From: Gammaproteobacteria bacterium
GTDB lineage: Bacteria > Pseudomonadota > Gammaproteobacteria > Pseudomonadales > Azotimanducaceae_A
NCBI GenBank assembly: GCA_012960755.1
Contig: DUAT01000110.1
Span: forward strand, 1-64,000
Reading direction: 5' to 3'
Length of the DNA stretch: 64,000 nt
The translations under genes and the position numbers were made by a program. Positions 25,383-34,407 of this stretch are shown here, one piece after another (positions within the stretch are counted from its first letter, which is position 1; the number at the start of each line of letters is the position of its first letter). A model generated the notes under the pieces. It saw only the letters and a list, made by a program, of their open reading frames with translations, was not told the origin of the DNA and ran no database searches.

Positions 25383-26189
25383 ATGAATTTCCAGGAACGA
25401 CTCAATGGCCAACACGTTAGCGATGGGGCACTCAAGGGAGCAGTCAAAGGAGAGTGGCAGTATCTACTGGACGAAGAGCTGAATGGCGGCTTTGGTGGCA
25501 CTAATGGCGGCGTGCTTGCGGCGATTTGTGTCAATGTTGCGCGTGCTGTTTCACCGGGTCGTCGCCCCATTGGTCTTGATGCGCGATTTATCCGTGGATT
25601 CCGGCCCGGTGTGGCGCGGGTTGTTCCAACTATGCTGAACGAAGGCAGAACGCTGACGACCGTGAGCGTCGATATCCTTAATGAAGAAGGCAAACTGACG
25701 ACCCGGGGCACGGTATCTCTGGTTAATCCGGATGCGCTTGGAGAGGTTGAGGCCGACAATATCGCGCCAGCCGAAGGTGATCTCAAAGCCTTTGAGGACG
25801 GCAGAATCTGGCGTGAACCGCCCAGACAGCCAATTCCTTTGATCAAGACTTTCAATCCCCGATTCCTGGGCAAGAATTCCCGCGGCACGGTAACTGCCGT
25901 GGACACGATCTGGGATGATGCCGGTGCTCTGGAAGAAGCGAGTTGCATTGCGGCGGACATTTCTGTCGGGCCACCGGTGGCGGCTGCATTGGGTGGCAAG
26001 CCACTGGCTATACCCAACCCGGATATTTCCTTGCGGTTCACGGGCGCCAGTGGCAATCCATCGTGGCTGGTGTCGACCTGCCGACTTGAGTCTTTTAATG
26101 CCGGTCTGGCAACCACCCGATTGGAAGTGCGAGACGGCACAACCCTGGTTGCAGTGGGCGTCTCAACCACAACCTGTCTTAAAGGCTAG
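25383..26189 (+). CDS. Acyl-CoA thioesterase-like double hot-dog protein
   Basis: A 268-residue protein of the 4HBT_3 (TesB-like) group. GGFGGTNGGVLAAICVNVARAV is the first hot-dog helix region, then RPIGLDARFIRGFRPGVARVVPTMLNEGRTLTTVSVDI. The second half ends SFNAGLATTRLEVRDGTTLVAVGVSTTTCL. It probably releases CoA from an intermediate of the pathway encoded around it. It starts 24 bases after the hydratase and ends 14 bases before the dehydrogenase, so all are in one operon. Confidence 0.72.
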   Translation: MNFQERLNGQHVSDGALKGAVKGEWQYLLDEELNGGFGGTNGGVLAAICVNVARAVSPGRRPIGLDARFIRGFRPGVARVVPTMLNEGRTLTTVSVDILNEEGKLTTRGTVSLVNPDALGEVEADNIAPAEGDLKAFEDGRIWREPPRQPIPLIKTFNPRFLGKNSRGTVTAVDTIWDDAGALEEASCIAADISVGPPVAAALGGKPLAIPNPDISLRFTGASGNPSWLVSTCRLESFNAGLATTRLEVRDGTTLVAVGVSTTTCLKG

Positions 26190-26203
26190 AGAGGAGAACA
26201 GAT

Positions 26204-27295
26204 ATGACGCAAAAAGCCCAGGCAATGGCACTGACGGCTCCGGGCACACTGGAGCCGATTGAACTTGCGATTCCGGATATTGATGCCAGCTCCGCGCTGT
26301 TGCGCATCGAAGCGTGTGGCATCTGCGGCACGGACTGTGAACAGTTTGCAACAGGTATGCGCCTGCCGATGCCCCATATTCCAGGGCATGAGCCCCTGGG
26401 TATTATTGAGAAGATTGGTGACCTTGCCGCGAAAAAGTGGCAGGTAGATGTCGGGGATCGGGTTGCGGTCGAAACCCTGCTCGCCTGTCATATCTGTAAA
26501 CGATGTCTCGCAGGGGACTACCATTTGTGTGCCCAGCGGCAGGTCTATTCAACGATTCCGATTTCTGAGGGGCACGGGCTCTGGGGCGCCTATGGCAACT
26601 ATATGATGCTGGACGGCAGAAGCATTCTGCACAAGATGGACAAGTCAATTCCGGCAGAAATAGCTGTCATGTATAACCCGCTCGGCGCCGGGTTTCGCTG
26701 GGCTGTGGAAATACCACAAACCGGCGTCGGTGAAGATATTCTCATTATGGGGCCTGGGCAGAGAGGTCTGGCTGCGGTTATCGCCGCCAGGGCAGCCGGT
26801 GTTCGAAATATTATTGTCACGGGACTGTCGGCAGATGCTAACAAGCTGGCGCTGGCGAAGGAATTTGGCGCGACCCATGTGGTCGACATCGAAAACGAAG
26901 ATTTGCGATCAGAGGTCCAGAATATTACTGCCGGTGAGGGTGTTGATGTAGTACTGGATGTGACTCCCGGTGCCACCAGCCCGATTGGTGATGCGATTAA
27001 CAACGTTCGTGCTGGTGGTCGGGTGGTGCTGGCCGGTGTCAAGGGTTTCAAGCCGGTACCGGAGTTCGTCTCAGACAAGGTTGTATTCAAGGAGATAAAG
27101 ATTCTGGGCGCTTTCGGTGTAACGTCCAGTGGCTATCGCAAGGCAATCGAGTTGATTGAAAGTGGCCGTGTGCCACTGGAGAAAATGCACACCCACAACT
27201 TCGCGGTCAGCGAGGCTGAAACTGCCATCCGCACACTGGCGAGGGAAATTCCGGGGGAAGAGTCCATCCATTCCTGCCTGATTCCAGAACACTAG
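26204..27295 (+). CDS. Zinc-dependent medium-chain alcohol dehydrogenase (copy 1)
   Basis: A 363-residue MDR-family dehydrogenase. EACGICGTDCEQF and GHEPLG hold the catalytic zinc ligands, CHICKRCLAGDYHLC the four structural-zinc cysteines, and ILIMGPGQRGLAAVIAARAAG the NAD(P) Rossmann loop. It probably oxidises a secondary or primary alcohol made by the hydratase or by an oxygenase. A paralogue at 35270-36364 has the same motifs and C-terminus (ESIHSCLIPE). GAGGAGA precedes the ATG. Confidence 0.88.
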   Translation: MTQKAQAMALTAPGTLEPIELAIPDIDASSALLRIEACGICGTDCEQFATGMRLPMPHIPGHEPLGIIEKIGDLAAKKWQVDVGDRVAVETLLACHICKRCLAGDYHLCAQRQVYSTIPISEGHGLWGAYGNYMMLDGRSILHKMDKSIPAEIAVMYNPLGAGFRWAVEIPQTGVGEDILIMGPGQRGLAAVIAARAAGVRNIIVTGLSADANKLALAKEFGATHVVDIENEDLRSEVQNITAGEGVDVVLDVTPGATSPIGDAINNVRAGGRVVLAGVKGFKPVPEFVSDKVVFKEIKILGAFGVTSSGYRKAIELIESGRVPLEKMHTHNFAVSEAETAIRTLAREIPGEESIHSCLIPEH

Positions 27296-27331
27296 GTTAC
27301 TCCCTGCTAAGCCATAGATAGAGGCAACCTC

Positions 27332-28432
27332 ATGAATTTCGAGTTTTCAGAAAGTCAGGAAATCCTTCGCGACCAGGCCAGGTCGTTTCTTACACACGAA
27401 TCTGTCATTCAGGTAAGCAGAAACCTGCTCGAAGGCGAATCCGATGCTGCAACGGGGCTGTTTCAACAGATGGCGCAGCTTGGCTGGACGGGCGCCACGA
27501 TCCCGGAACAGTTTGGCGGTTCGGGGTTGGGCAGACTTGAACTTTGTGTCCTGGCTGAAGAAATGGGTCGGACATTGTTGCCGACCGCTTTCGCAAGCTC
27601 GGTTTATCTCGCCACAGAAGCGCTGCTGTTGGCAGGTTCCGAGGCGCAAAAAAAGGAATTCCTGCCCGGTCTTGCCAGTGGAGAAATCACCGGCACTTTC
27701 GCTGTCTCTGAAAATGCCACGATGCCAACCGCGAGCAGCCTGAATGCTTCTTGCCGGGACGGTACCGTATCCGGAACCAAGATGCCGGTACCTGATGGGA
27801 TGACCGCGGATTTTGTTATTGTATGCTGCAACAATGGCTGGTTCCTGATTGACCTGAACGGTGAGGGGGTCTCCCGTCGTGATCTGGACTCCCTTGACCC
27901 CAGCAGACCACAAGCTGAAATTACCTTTGCCAACGCGCCAGCACAACTGCTGGGGCAGGCAGAGAAAAGCTGGCAGCTGACTGAGACATTATTTAATCGC
28001 GCTGCGGTTCTTTACGCCTTTGAACAGGTGGGGGGTGCTCTGGCCTGTCTGGATGAGGCCCGCGAGTATGCCTTGAATCGCTACGCATTTGGCCGTTCGA
28101 TTGCCACCTATCAGGCGATCAAGCACAAACTGGCAGATATGTACGTGGCCGCGACCCTGGCCCGGTCGAACTGCTACTACGGTGCCTGGGCACTGGATAC
28201 GGATTCAACTGACCTGCCGTTGGCCGCAGCATCTGCCAGGGTCAGCGCCACCGATGCGTTCGATCAATGTGCAGAGGAAAATATCCAAACCCACGGTGGC
28301 ATGGGCTTTACCTGGGAGTTTGACTGCCACTTGTATTATCGCCGCAGCAGAAATTTAGCCACTAATCTTGGTCACCGTTTTTACTGGGAAGACCGCCTGG
28401 TATCGGCACTGCAAACCAGGGCACTACACTAG
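27332..28432 (+). CDS. Acyl-CoA dehydrogenase (small subunit-like)
   Basis: A 366-residue flavoprotein of the acyl-CoA dehydrogenase family: FEFSESQEILRDQARSFL at the N-terminus, TIPEQFGGSGLGRLELCVLAEEMGR, and a C-terminal helical domain with YAFGRSIATYQAIKHKLADMYV and IQTHGGMGFTWEFDCHLYYRRS. Two adjacent ACAD genes often form heteromeric enzymes for bulky CoA substrates such as steroid side chains. The catalytic Glu of homomeric enzymes is not obvious here. An ACAD partner follows on the same strand. Confidence 0.86.
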   Translation: MNFEFSESQEILRDQARSFLTHESVIQVSRNLLEGESDAATGLFQQMAQLGWTGATIPEQFGGSGLGRLELCVLAEEMGRTLLPTAFASSVYLATEALLLAGSEAQKKEFLPGLASGEITGTFAVSENATMPTASSLNASCRDGTVSGTKMPVPDGMTADFVIVCCNNGWFLIDLNGEGVSRRDLDSLDPSRPQAEITFANAPAQLLGQAEKSWQLTETLFNRAAVLYAFEQVGGALACLDEAREYALNRYAFGRSIATYQAIKHKLADMYVAATLARSNCYYGAWALDTDSTDLPLAAASARVSATDAFDQCAEENIQTHGGMGFTWEFDCHLYYRRSRNLATNLGHRFYWEDRLVSALQTRALH

Positions 28433-28472
28433 CAATGGCCTGGCTACGGTCCTAGAAAAAGGGGAGATGAAT

Positions 28473-29714
28473 ATGGATTTTGAAGATACACCGCAAGAAG
28501 CGGCATTTCGACAGGAAGCACGTGCCTGGCTGGACAAAAATGCCCGTCGCAAGTCGCACCCCAACGAAACCTGGGCGTCGACCCTTGACGACAAGAGCCG
28601 GGACAATATTGTTCGTCTGGCGAAGGCGTTCCAGATCAGGAAATATGACGATGGCTGGGCCTGCCTGCATTGGCCAAAAGAATATGGTGGTCGCGGTTGT
28701 ACTTCAATTGAACGGGTGATCTATGGCCAGGAAGAGGCCAACTACATCATGCCCCGCGGTGTAGTTGATATTGGCCAGGGCATGGCTGGCCCGATCCTCA
28801 TGGCCTATGCCAGTGAAAAACAGCAGCAACGATATTTACAGCCCATGGCCAGAGGCGAGGAAATCTGGTGCCAGCTGTTCAGTGAAACCGGCGCTGGTTC
28901 TGACCTGGCCGGTTTACGCATGAAAGCTGAAAAGCAGGGTGATGACTGGTGTTTAAATGGTGAAAAGATCTGGACCTCCGGTGCGCACTACTGTGACTAT
29001 GGCATTGTCGTTGCCCGATCCGATCCGAATGTCCCGAAACACAGGGGCCTGACATTCTTTTTTCTCGACCTTAAATCAGCCGGTATCAGCATTGAGCCGA
29101 TCAGGCAGATCACCGGTAGCTCGCACTTCAATACGGTCATATTCGATAATGTCAAAGTGCCAGACTCCCAACGGTTAGGCAAAGTGGGTGATGGCTGGCG
29201 TGTCGCCATGGCAACCTTGATGAACGAGCGAGTATCGGTGGGTGATGCCCCCGGCCCGGATTTCGAGCAGATATTCGCCCTGACCAACTCAATAGAACTC
29301 AATGGTAAACCAGCCGTTGAAAACGACGCGATTCGAAGCCAGCTAGCCAGATGGTATTACCAGACAGCAGGCTTGAAGTACACAAAAATGCGGTCGGTAT
29401 CCGCCCTGTCCCGGGGCGCAACACCTGGGCCTGAAAACTCAATAACAAAACTCGTCAGTGCAAAAAAAGCCCAGGAAATCGCCAAGCTGGGTGTCGACCT
29501 GATGGGCATGGCCGGGGTCATTCGTGATCCGAAACTGGTAGAGAGCGGCGGCCAGTTTCAGCAAGCCTATCTGCAATCACCAGCCATGCGAATTGCCGGT
29601 GGTACCGATGAGATTCTGCGTAACATTATTGCTGAACGCGTGCTTGGTTTGCCCCAGGATCCACGAGCGGACAAGGGTCTGGCGTTTAACGAAATCCCGT
29701 CGGGGCAGAAATAG
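28473..29714 (+). CDS. Acyl-CoA dehydrogenase (large subunit-like)
   Basis: A 413-residue ACAD-family protein. LHWPKEYGGRGCTSIERVIYGQEEA, then QLFSETGAGSDLAGLRMKAEKQGDDWCLNGEKIWTSGAH is the FAD/substrate domain, and MRIAGGTDEILRNIIAERVLGLPQDPR is the C-terminal FAD-contact signature. The ATG at 28473 has GGGGAG at a good distance. The ATG at 28467 is also possible, and the frame from 28368 is rejected because it lies inside the upstream gene. It probably pairs with the ACAD at 27332-28432. Last gene of the operon beginning at 24510. Confidence 0.87.
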   Translation: MDFEDTPQEAAFRQEARAWLDKNARRKSHPNETWASTLDDKSRDNIVRLAKAFQIRKYDDGWACLHWPKEYGGRGCTSIERVIYGQEEANYIMPRGVVDIGQGMAGPILMAYASEKQQQRYLQPMARGEEIWCQLFSETGAGSDLAGLRMKAEKQGDDWCLNGEKIWTSGAHYCDYGIVVARSDPNVPKHRGLTFFFLDLKSAGISIEPIRQITGSSHFNTVIFDNVKVPDSQRLGKVGDGWRVAMATLMNERVSVGDAPGPDFEQIFALTNSIELNGKPAVENDAIRSQLARWYYQTAGLKYTKMRSVSALSRGATPGPENSITKLVSAKKAQEIAKLGVDLMGMAGVIRDPKLVESGGQFQQAYLQSPAMRIAGGTDEILRNIIAERVLGLPQDPRADKGLAFNEIPSGQK

Positions 29715-29729
29715 ACTTGATCTAGCACA

Positions 29730-29985
29730 GGCTTAAATGGTTAAAAGGATATATTGCAGATTCCGCTCTTTGTGAAGTCGACACGGTAAGCAATTTTCGA
29801 ACGGTGTCGCATCGATACCCGTTCATTGGTGCCGTGAAAACCGGCGATATCTTCTCTGCCAACAACCATTTTAATTCCCCGTCAAGTCGCTCAATATTAT
29901 CCAGGGCGGCTTACGTCAGCTGTCTGGCGGAGTAGTGCCCGAAATTGACGTCTGCTGCCAGTGCAATTACTGATGTCTTTCTGAA
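29730..29985 (-). pseudogene. Probable remnant of an M20-type peptidase
   Basis: On the minus strand this gap encodes two broken stretches. One begins MDFRKTSVIALAADVNFGHYS and is stopped by TAA. The second reads DIAGFHGTNERVSMRHRSKIAYRVDF, resembling the C-terminal HG-NE-(R/Y) active-site region of M20 peptidases. The stretches are too short to encode a domain and are interrupted, so a decayed gene is likely. The match is by eye only. Confidence 0.3.
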
Positions 29986-30003
29986 ATCCATACATTACCC
30001 ACC

Positions 30004-31461
30004 TTATGCCGCGTCGAAATCAGCCAGATCGGGTGCATGCAGATCTGCTTCGAATTTTGCGAATGTCCAGGGCCAGGAGGCAACATTGCCGAATCGATCG
30101 AAATACCAGCTCTGACAGCCAGATGCCCAGACGGTGTCGGGCATCGCGCTCTTGAGTTTCTCGTTGAATAACTCCGTAACATCAGCTTTTGGACTGATCT
30201 CAACAACGTCACCATTGCGGATCAGGGCAATCAGTTTCTCGACATAGGCGTACTGGGTTTCCGCTGTCAGCAGATAGGAGAAATTACCGATCGGGCTGTT
30301 CGGCCCACCGATAAAGAAAAAGTTCGGGAAGTCCGGCACACAAATTGTCTTGTAGGCATAGTTGCCGTTGGACCATGCCTCGTTCAGGGTCTTGCCGTTA
30401 CGACCGGTAATCTTTGCATCAGCCAGGAAGCGATGCGGATCGAAACCCGTGGCCAATACCAATACGTCGATTTCATGCAGACGTCCATCGGCGGTACGAA
30501 TCCCTTCAGGTTCGACCCTCGTGATGCCGTCGGTGACCAGTTCTGCATTGGGTTTTGAAATTGCCGGGTAGAACAGGTCAGAGACGATGAGCCGCTTACA
30601 ACCCGCGGAATAATCCGGTGTCAATTTTGCCTTCAGTTCGGGGTCAACAATGTTGTCGTCCAGGTTCTGCTGGCAACCGTTCTGCATGTCTGCCAGCGCC
30701 TCTGCGTTCTGACCGACGACAGCAGCGGCAAAACCGTGGTTCAGGGTTTCCGCAAGCCAGTCGTAGAGTGACTGCATTTCCTCCGGCTCGTTGCGAAACT
30801 TGTCCTTGTCTTCATCGGAATAAAAAGCATTGGGTGCACCTAATACCCATTGTGGAGTGCGCTGGAACAGTGACAGTTTTTCCACATCATCGACAACCGC
30901 GCCCACGATCTGCACTGCCGTTGAACCCGTGCCGATAATACCGAGTCGTTTACCCTTCAGTGAGACTGTGTCATCCCATCTGGCGCTGTGGAAGCAATCG
31001 CCTTTGAAACTATCCAGACCTTCGATATCAGGGTAGACCGGATGATGTAGAATACCAACGGCACTGATCACGACATCAAACTTGCCCTGATCACCCTTTG
31101 TGGTTTCAAGCTGCCATTGTGCGCCGTCGTATTCGACACTGACAACTTCGCTGTTGTAGTTGATTATTTCCTCGAGATTGTTGTCTTCGGCTACGCCGCG
31201 CACATAATCATAGATTTCTGGCCCTGGGGAGAAGGTCCGGCTCCATTCCGGATTTGCGGCGAATGAGAATCGATAAAGATGCGAGGGTATATCGCATATC
31301 AATCCCGGATACCTGTTGTCGCGCCAGGTGCCGCCAAGGCCATCTGCCTTTTCAAAAACGGAAATCCTGCTGATACCCGCTTCGCGTAGTTTGATTGCCG
31401 CCATTATTCCGCCGGAACCTGCGCCAATGATGGCCACCCTTACCTCTCTTTTTTCACTCAT
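30004..31461 (-). CDS. Flavin monooxygenase, Baeyer-Villiger type
   Basis: A 485-residue protein with two Rossmann folds: VAIIGAGSGGIMAAIKLREAG for FAD near residue 10, and LGIIGTGSTAVQIVGAV for NADPH near residue 180. Between them is FKGDCFHSARWDD, which fits the Baeyer-Villiger fingerprint FxGxxxHxxxW with Asp for the final Pro. GGTWRDNRYPGLICDIPSHLYRFSF is also typical. It inserts oxygen next to a ketone to give an ester or lactone. It is divergent from the MarR gene. The pathway position is probably upstream of ring opening. Confidence 0.87.
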   Translation of the reverse strand: MSEKREVRVAIIGAGSGGIMAAIKLREAGISRISVFEKADGLGGTWRDNRYPGLICDIPSHLYRFSFAANPEWSRTFSPGPEIYDYVRGVAEDNNLEEIINYNSEVVSVEYDGAQWQLETTKGDQGKFDVVISAVGILHHPVYPDIEGLDSFKGDCFHSARWDDTVSLKGKRLGIIGTGSTAVQIVGAVVDDVEKLSLFQRTPQWVLGAPNAFYSDEDKDKFRNEPEEMQSLYDWLAETLNHGFAAAVVGQNAEALADMQNGCQQNLDDNIVDPELKAKLTPDYSAGCKRLIVSDLFYPAISKPNAELVTDGITRVEPEGIRTADGRLHEIDVLVLATGFDPHRFLADAKITGRNGKTLNEAWSNGNYAYKTICVPDFPNFFFIGGPNSPIGNFSYLLTAETQYAYVEKLIALIRNGDVVEISPKADVTELFNEKLKSAMPDTVWASGCQSWYFDRFGNVASWPWTFAKFEADLHAPDLADFDAA

Positions 31462-31496
31462 TTTGAAATTCTCTGTTACGTTGTTATGGGTATTCT

Positions 31497-31504
31497 GTGT
31501 ACAC
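31497..31504. promoter_or_regulatory. Small palindrome in the MarR / monooxygenase divergent promoter
   Basis: GTGTACAC sits centrally between the two divergent starts (31461 and 31530). Its GTAC core is shared with the larger palindromes at 24402 and 36417, but the flanks do not match, so it may be a weaker or different binding site. Confidence 0.3.
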
Positions 31505-31529
31505 TAGACTCACCCGCTCGGAGTAAAAA

Positions 31530-31985
31530 ATGCCACGCACACAACTTGAAAAAGACCTTGGTATTGGATATCTGGTCACGGATATCGCACGACTGATGAC
31601 AACTCACTACAACCGAATTATGAAACCCACCGGCCTCACGAGTGCACAGTGGCGCGTCATTCTGCAATTGAGCCGTCATAATGCCCAGACCCAATCTCAA
31701 CTGGCACATGTCCTGGACATGGGCAAGGTATCTGTCGGCGGCCTGATAGACAGATTGGAGGAAAGTCAGTGGGTTGAGCGCAGAGCAGATCCGAAAGACC
31801 GTCGAGTGAATCGAATCTACCTGACGGACAAGGCCCATGAGATAGACGAACAGATGACGGAGACAGGGTATGTTCTGATTGATCAAACCTTAAGAAACCT
31901 CAGTAGTGATGAAAGAGAAACCCTGGTGAATCTTCTTATTGCAGTGAAACGAAACTTGACGGAAGACTTGCCCATCGGATCCTGA
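31530..31985 (+). CDS. MarR-family transcriptional regulator
   Basis: A 151-residue winged-helix regulator: LTSAQWRVILQLSRHNAQTQSQLAHVLDMGKVSVGGLIDRLEESQWVERRADPKDRRVNRIYLT is the DNA-binding domain with the wing (DPKDRRVNRIYL), flanked by dimerisation helices. MarR proteins usually repress neighbouring catabolic genes until an aromatic or CoA ligand binds. Here it is divergent from the Baeyer-Villiger monooxygenase and lies between the two halves of the CoA-dependent cluster, so it is the prime candidate to bind the palindromes at 24402 and 36417. That pairing is inferred. Confidence 0.88.
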   Translation: MPRTQLEKDLGIGYLVTDIARLMTTHYNRIMKPTGLTSAQWRVILQLSRHNAQTQSQLAHVLDMGKVSVGGLIDRLEESQWVERRADPKDRRVNRIYLTDKAHEIDEQMTETGYVLIDQTLRNLSSDERETLVNLLIAVKRNLTEDLPIGS

Positions 31986-32028
31986 CTGACAAAAAGATAA
32001 TACACCTGAAAAAACAATAGAGTCTGCA

Positions 32029-32814
32029 TCATTGAACATTAGCTGCTTTGCCTTTAAAGACAGCAGGTCGCTTCTCAAAAAACGCGCTGATACCTTCGGC
32101 AAAGTCTGCACTCGCCATACATTCTTCCTGCAGGTGGCCTTCCATTGAAAAAATCTCACTGTATGACCGGGTAAACGATTCCCGCATGAGCTTTTTAGTC
32201 AGACCCATGGACATAGGGGCGCGAGTCGCCAACTCACTGGCCCAGGCTTGCGTCGTTGCGGCCAGTTGCGCAGGTTCCACGACCTTGTTGGCAATACCCA
32301 GGGACAGGCAGTCCGAGGCTTTCAACTTTCCTCCCTCAACGGCAATCTGATAGGCCCGCTGGTAGCCAATGGCTCGCGGTAACAACCAGTTGGCACCACA
32401 GTCAGGAACCAGGCCAATATTGGAAAATGCCAGCAGAAGATAAGCATCTTCTGACATCACCAGTAGATCACAAAGCAGAGCCAGGGCGCATCCGCCACCG
32501 GCGGCGGCTCCATTAATGCTGCCAATAACCGGTTTCTCCAGTTCAGCCAGTGCCATAAAACTCGGCTTGTAATACGCTTCGATCATCTGTGAGGCTGATT
32601 TTACGGCGGCGGTGGCGGCGAGGTCAGCGCCCGCGCAAAATCCGTCACCATTGCCATTGAGCACAACGACCCTGACTTCTGCGTCATCGGCCGCCCGGTT
32701 GAATGCATCTTTCATCAACTTCAACGTTTCCGGGTCGAGGGCATTGCGGCGTTTGGGTTTATTCAGTGTGACGGTCGCAACCTGGTTGCTGACAGTGTAT
32801 AGAACGGTACTCAT
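32029..32814 (-). CDS. Enoyl-CoA hydratase/isomerase family protein
   Basis: A 261-residue crotonase-fold protein. NKPKRRNALDPETLKLMK is the N-terminal signature, GDGFCAGADLAATAA the first oxyanion-hole loop, and KPVIGSINGAAAGGGCALALLCDL the second. The position equivalent to Glu144 of rat hydratase is in MSEDAYLLLAFSNIGLVPD, where the usual Glu-164-type residue is replaced, so isomerase or another activity is possible. It follows the CoA ligase by 33 bases on the same strand. Confidence 0.85.
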   Translation of the reverse strand: MSTVLYTVSNQVATVTLNKPKRRNALDPETLKLMKDAFNRAADDAEVRVVVLNGNGDGFCAGADLAATAAVKSASQMIEAYYKPSFMALAELEKPVIGSINGAAAGGGCALALLCDLLVMSEDAYLLLAFSNIGLVPDCGANWLLPRAIGYQRAYQIAVEGGKLKASDCLSLGIANKVVEPAQLAATTQAWASELATRAPMSMGLTKKLMRESFTRSYSEIFSMEGHLQEECMASADFAEGISAFFEKRPAVFKGKAANVQ

Positions 32815-32847
32815 TGTTTACCCTGGTCTTTGTTTAACATAGATAAT

Positions 32848-34407
32848 TTATTGACTGCCAGCCGGTTGCGGATAAAGCTGGTGTTTCAGCTGTTTCTTTA
32901 AAATTTTGCCGAGGTGATTTCTGGGTAACTCATCCGTTAATTTGATTTCAATCAGTCGCTGGTGTTTATTGAGTTGCGGGTTAACCCAGGCCAGTAGACA
33001 GTCGCTCGTCTGTTGACCTTCATCCTGCAGGACGACGACAGCCATGGGTGATTCGCCCCATTTCTCGCTGGGTGCGCCCAGTACTGCGACTTCACGGACA
33101 GCTGGGTGTTTTGCGACAATATCTTCCAGGTCCGTTGCATAGATATTCATGCCGCCAGAGATGATCATGTCTTTCTTTCGATCCTTAAGATACAGAAAAC
33201 CATCCGGGTCGAGATATCCCAGGTCTCCGCTTCTGATGTATTTATTTGATTCTGCGTCCGTCCAGTACAGGCTTTCATTTGCAGCGGCGTTGTTGAGATA
33301 GCCGTCCAGGTGGAGTGCAGATCTGCCAACAATTTCACCCACAACACCTTGTTCAACCTCGACACCCGCGTCGTCAATGATTTTCAGGATGCAACCGTTG
33401 GTTGCCTGGCCTACGGAGCCTAGTTTTTCCGGTGAGTGATTGATGAACAGTGCCGTCGTGACGCCACCTTCCGTCAGGGAAAAGAACTCAAGCATTTCAC
33501 CCGGCATCCGTGATGCAATTTCCTGTTTCAGGGCGATACTGGAAGGCGCGCTGCCACCAAACTTGAACTTCAGTGAAGACAGATCGAAGTCGTCAAATTG
33601 TTCATGCTGTAATATTCTTCGATATTGTTCTGGCACCAGTATGGTGTGCGTTACCTGGAATACTTCAACCGACTGCAGAAATTTCTGTAGATCGAATTTG
33701 CCCATGATGACGTTGCAGCCGCCGCCGTAAATTGTCGGCATCCAGGTGGAGAGTGCGCCGAGTGAGTACAGGGGGGTGGATATTATATTCACCGCTGTCT
33801 CGTTAAAATCGAGCAGGCTCATGGTCCTGGTCTGGATAGTGCGAGTCGCGTGAGACAGGATAATCCCCTTCGGGGTGCCTGTGGTGCCGGAGCTGTACAT
33901 GACGCAAAACGTATCACTGCCTGCGATCTCGATGCCAGGGTAGTCATCACTGGCGTCACCGAGCCAGTCGTTGATATGAACAACATCGTGATCGTGGAAG
34001 TCCATACCGATAACTGGTTGATTCGCTGCTCGCCGGACATCCATGTCCACCAGGGTCAGAAATTCCTCATCCAGCAGTAGCAGATCAGGCTCGGCGTCCC
34101 CCAGGATAGCGGTCAGGGTTGCCTGGTTGGTCATTGTCGGCATCGGGATAAAACAGGCACCGGATGTCAGAATACCGGACAGGACTTTACAATAGGTTAT
34201 TGAATTTCGGCCCAGAACGCAGACCCGTTGTCCTTTGCCAATGCCCAGGGAAAGCAATCGATTCGCGATTCTATTCACCCCGGTTGAAAAACTGCGCCAG
34301 TCGATGGACTCGTCTCCATCCCTGAAAGCGATTCCCGTGGGAAGTTCACGACCGTGTTTGTCGATTTTCGCCGGGAGGGAATCAGCGACCAGTTGAGAGT
34401 TGCTCAT
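32848..34407 (-). CDS. AMP-forming acyl-CoA synthetase
   Basis: A 519-residue ANL-superfamily enzyme: CVMYSSGTTGTPKGIILSH is the P-loop-like motif, EFFSLTEGGVTT the A5-type motif, YIRSGDLGYLDPDGFLYLKDRKKDMIISGGMNIYATDLE the hinge region, and PRNHLGKILKKQLK carries the catalytic Lys. It activates a carboxylic acid for the CoA pathway. The ATG at 34407 overlaps the upstream thioesterase stop (ATGA). The longer frame starting at 34443 lies inside the thioesterase gene and is rejected. Confidence 0.88.
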   Translation of the reverse strand: MSNSQLVADSLPAKIDKHGRELPTGIAFRDGDESIDWRSFSTGVNRIANRLLSLGIGKGQRVCVLGRNSITYCKVLSGILTSGACFIPMPTMTNQATLTAILGDAEPDLLLLDEEFLTLVDMDVRRAANQPVIGMDFHDHDVVHINDWLGDASDDYPGIEIAGSDTFCVMYSSGTTGTPKGIILSHATRTIQTRTMSLLDFNETAVNIISTPLYSLGALSTWMPTIYGGGCNVIMGKFDLQKFLQSVEVFQVTHTILVPEQYRRILQHEQFDDFDLSSLKFKFGGSAPSSIALKQEIASRMPGEMLEFFSLTEGGVTTALFINHSPEKLGSVGQATNGCILKIIDDAGVEVEQGVVGEIVGRSALHLDGYLNNAAANESLYWTDAESNKYIRSGDLGYLDPDGFLYLKDRKKDMIISGGMNIYATDLEDIVAKHPAVREVAVLGAPSEKWGESPMAVVVLQDEGQQTSDCLLAWVNPQLNKHQRLIEIKLTDELPRNHLGKILKKQLKHQLYPQPAGSQ

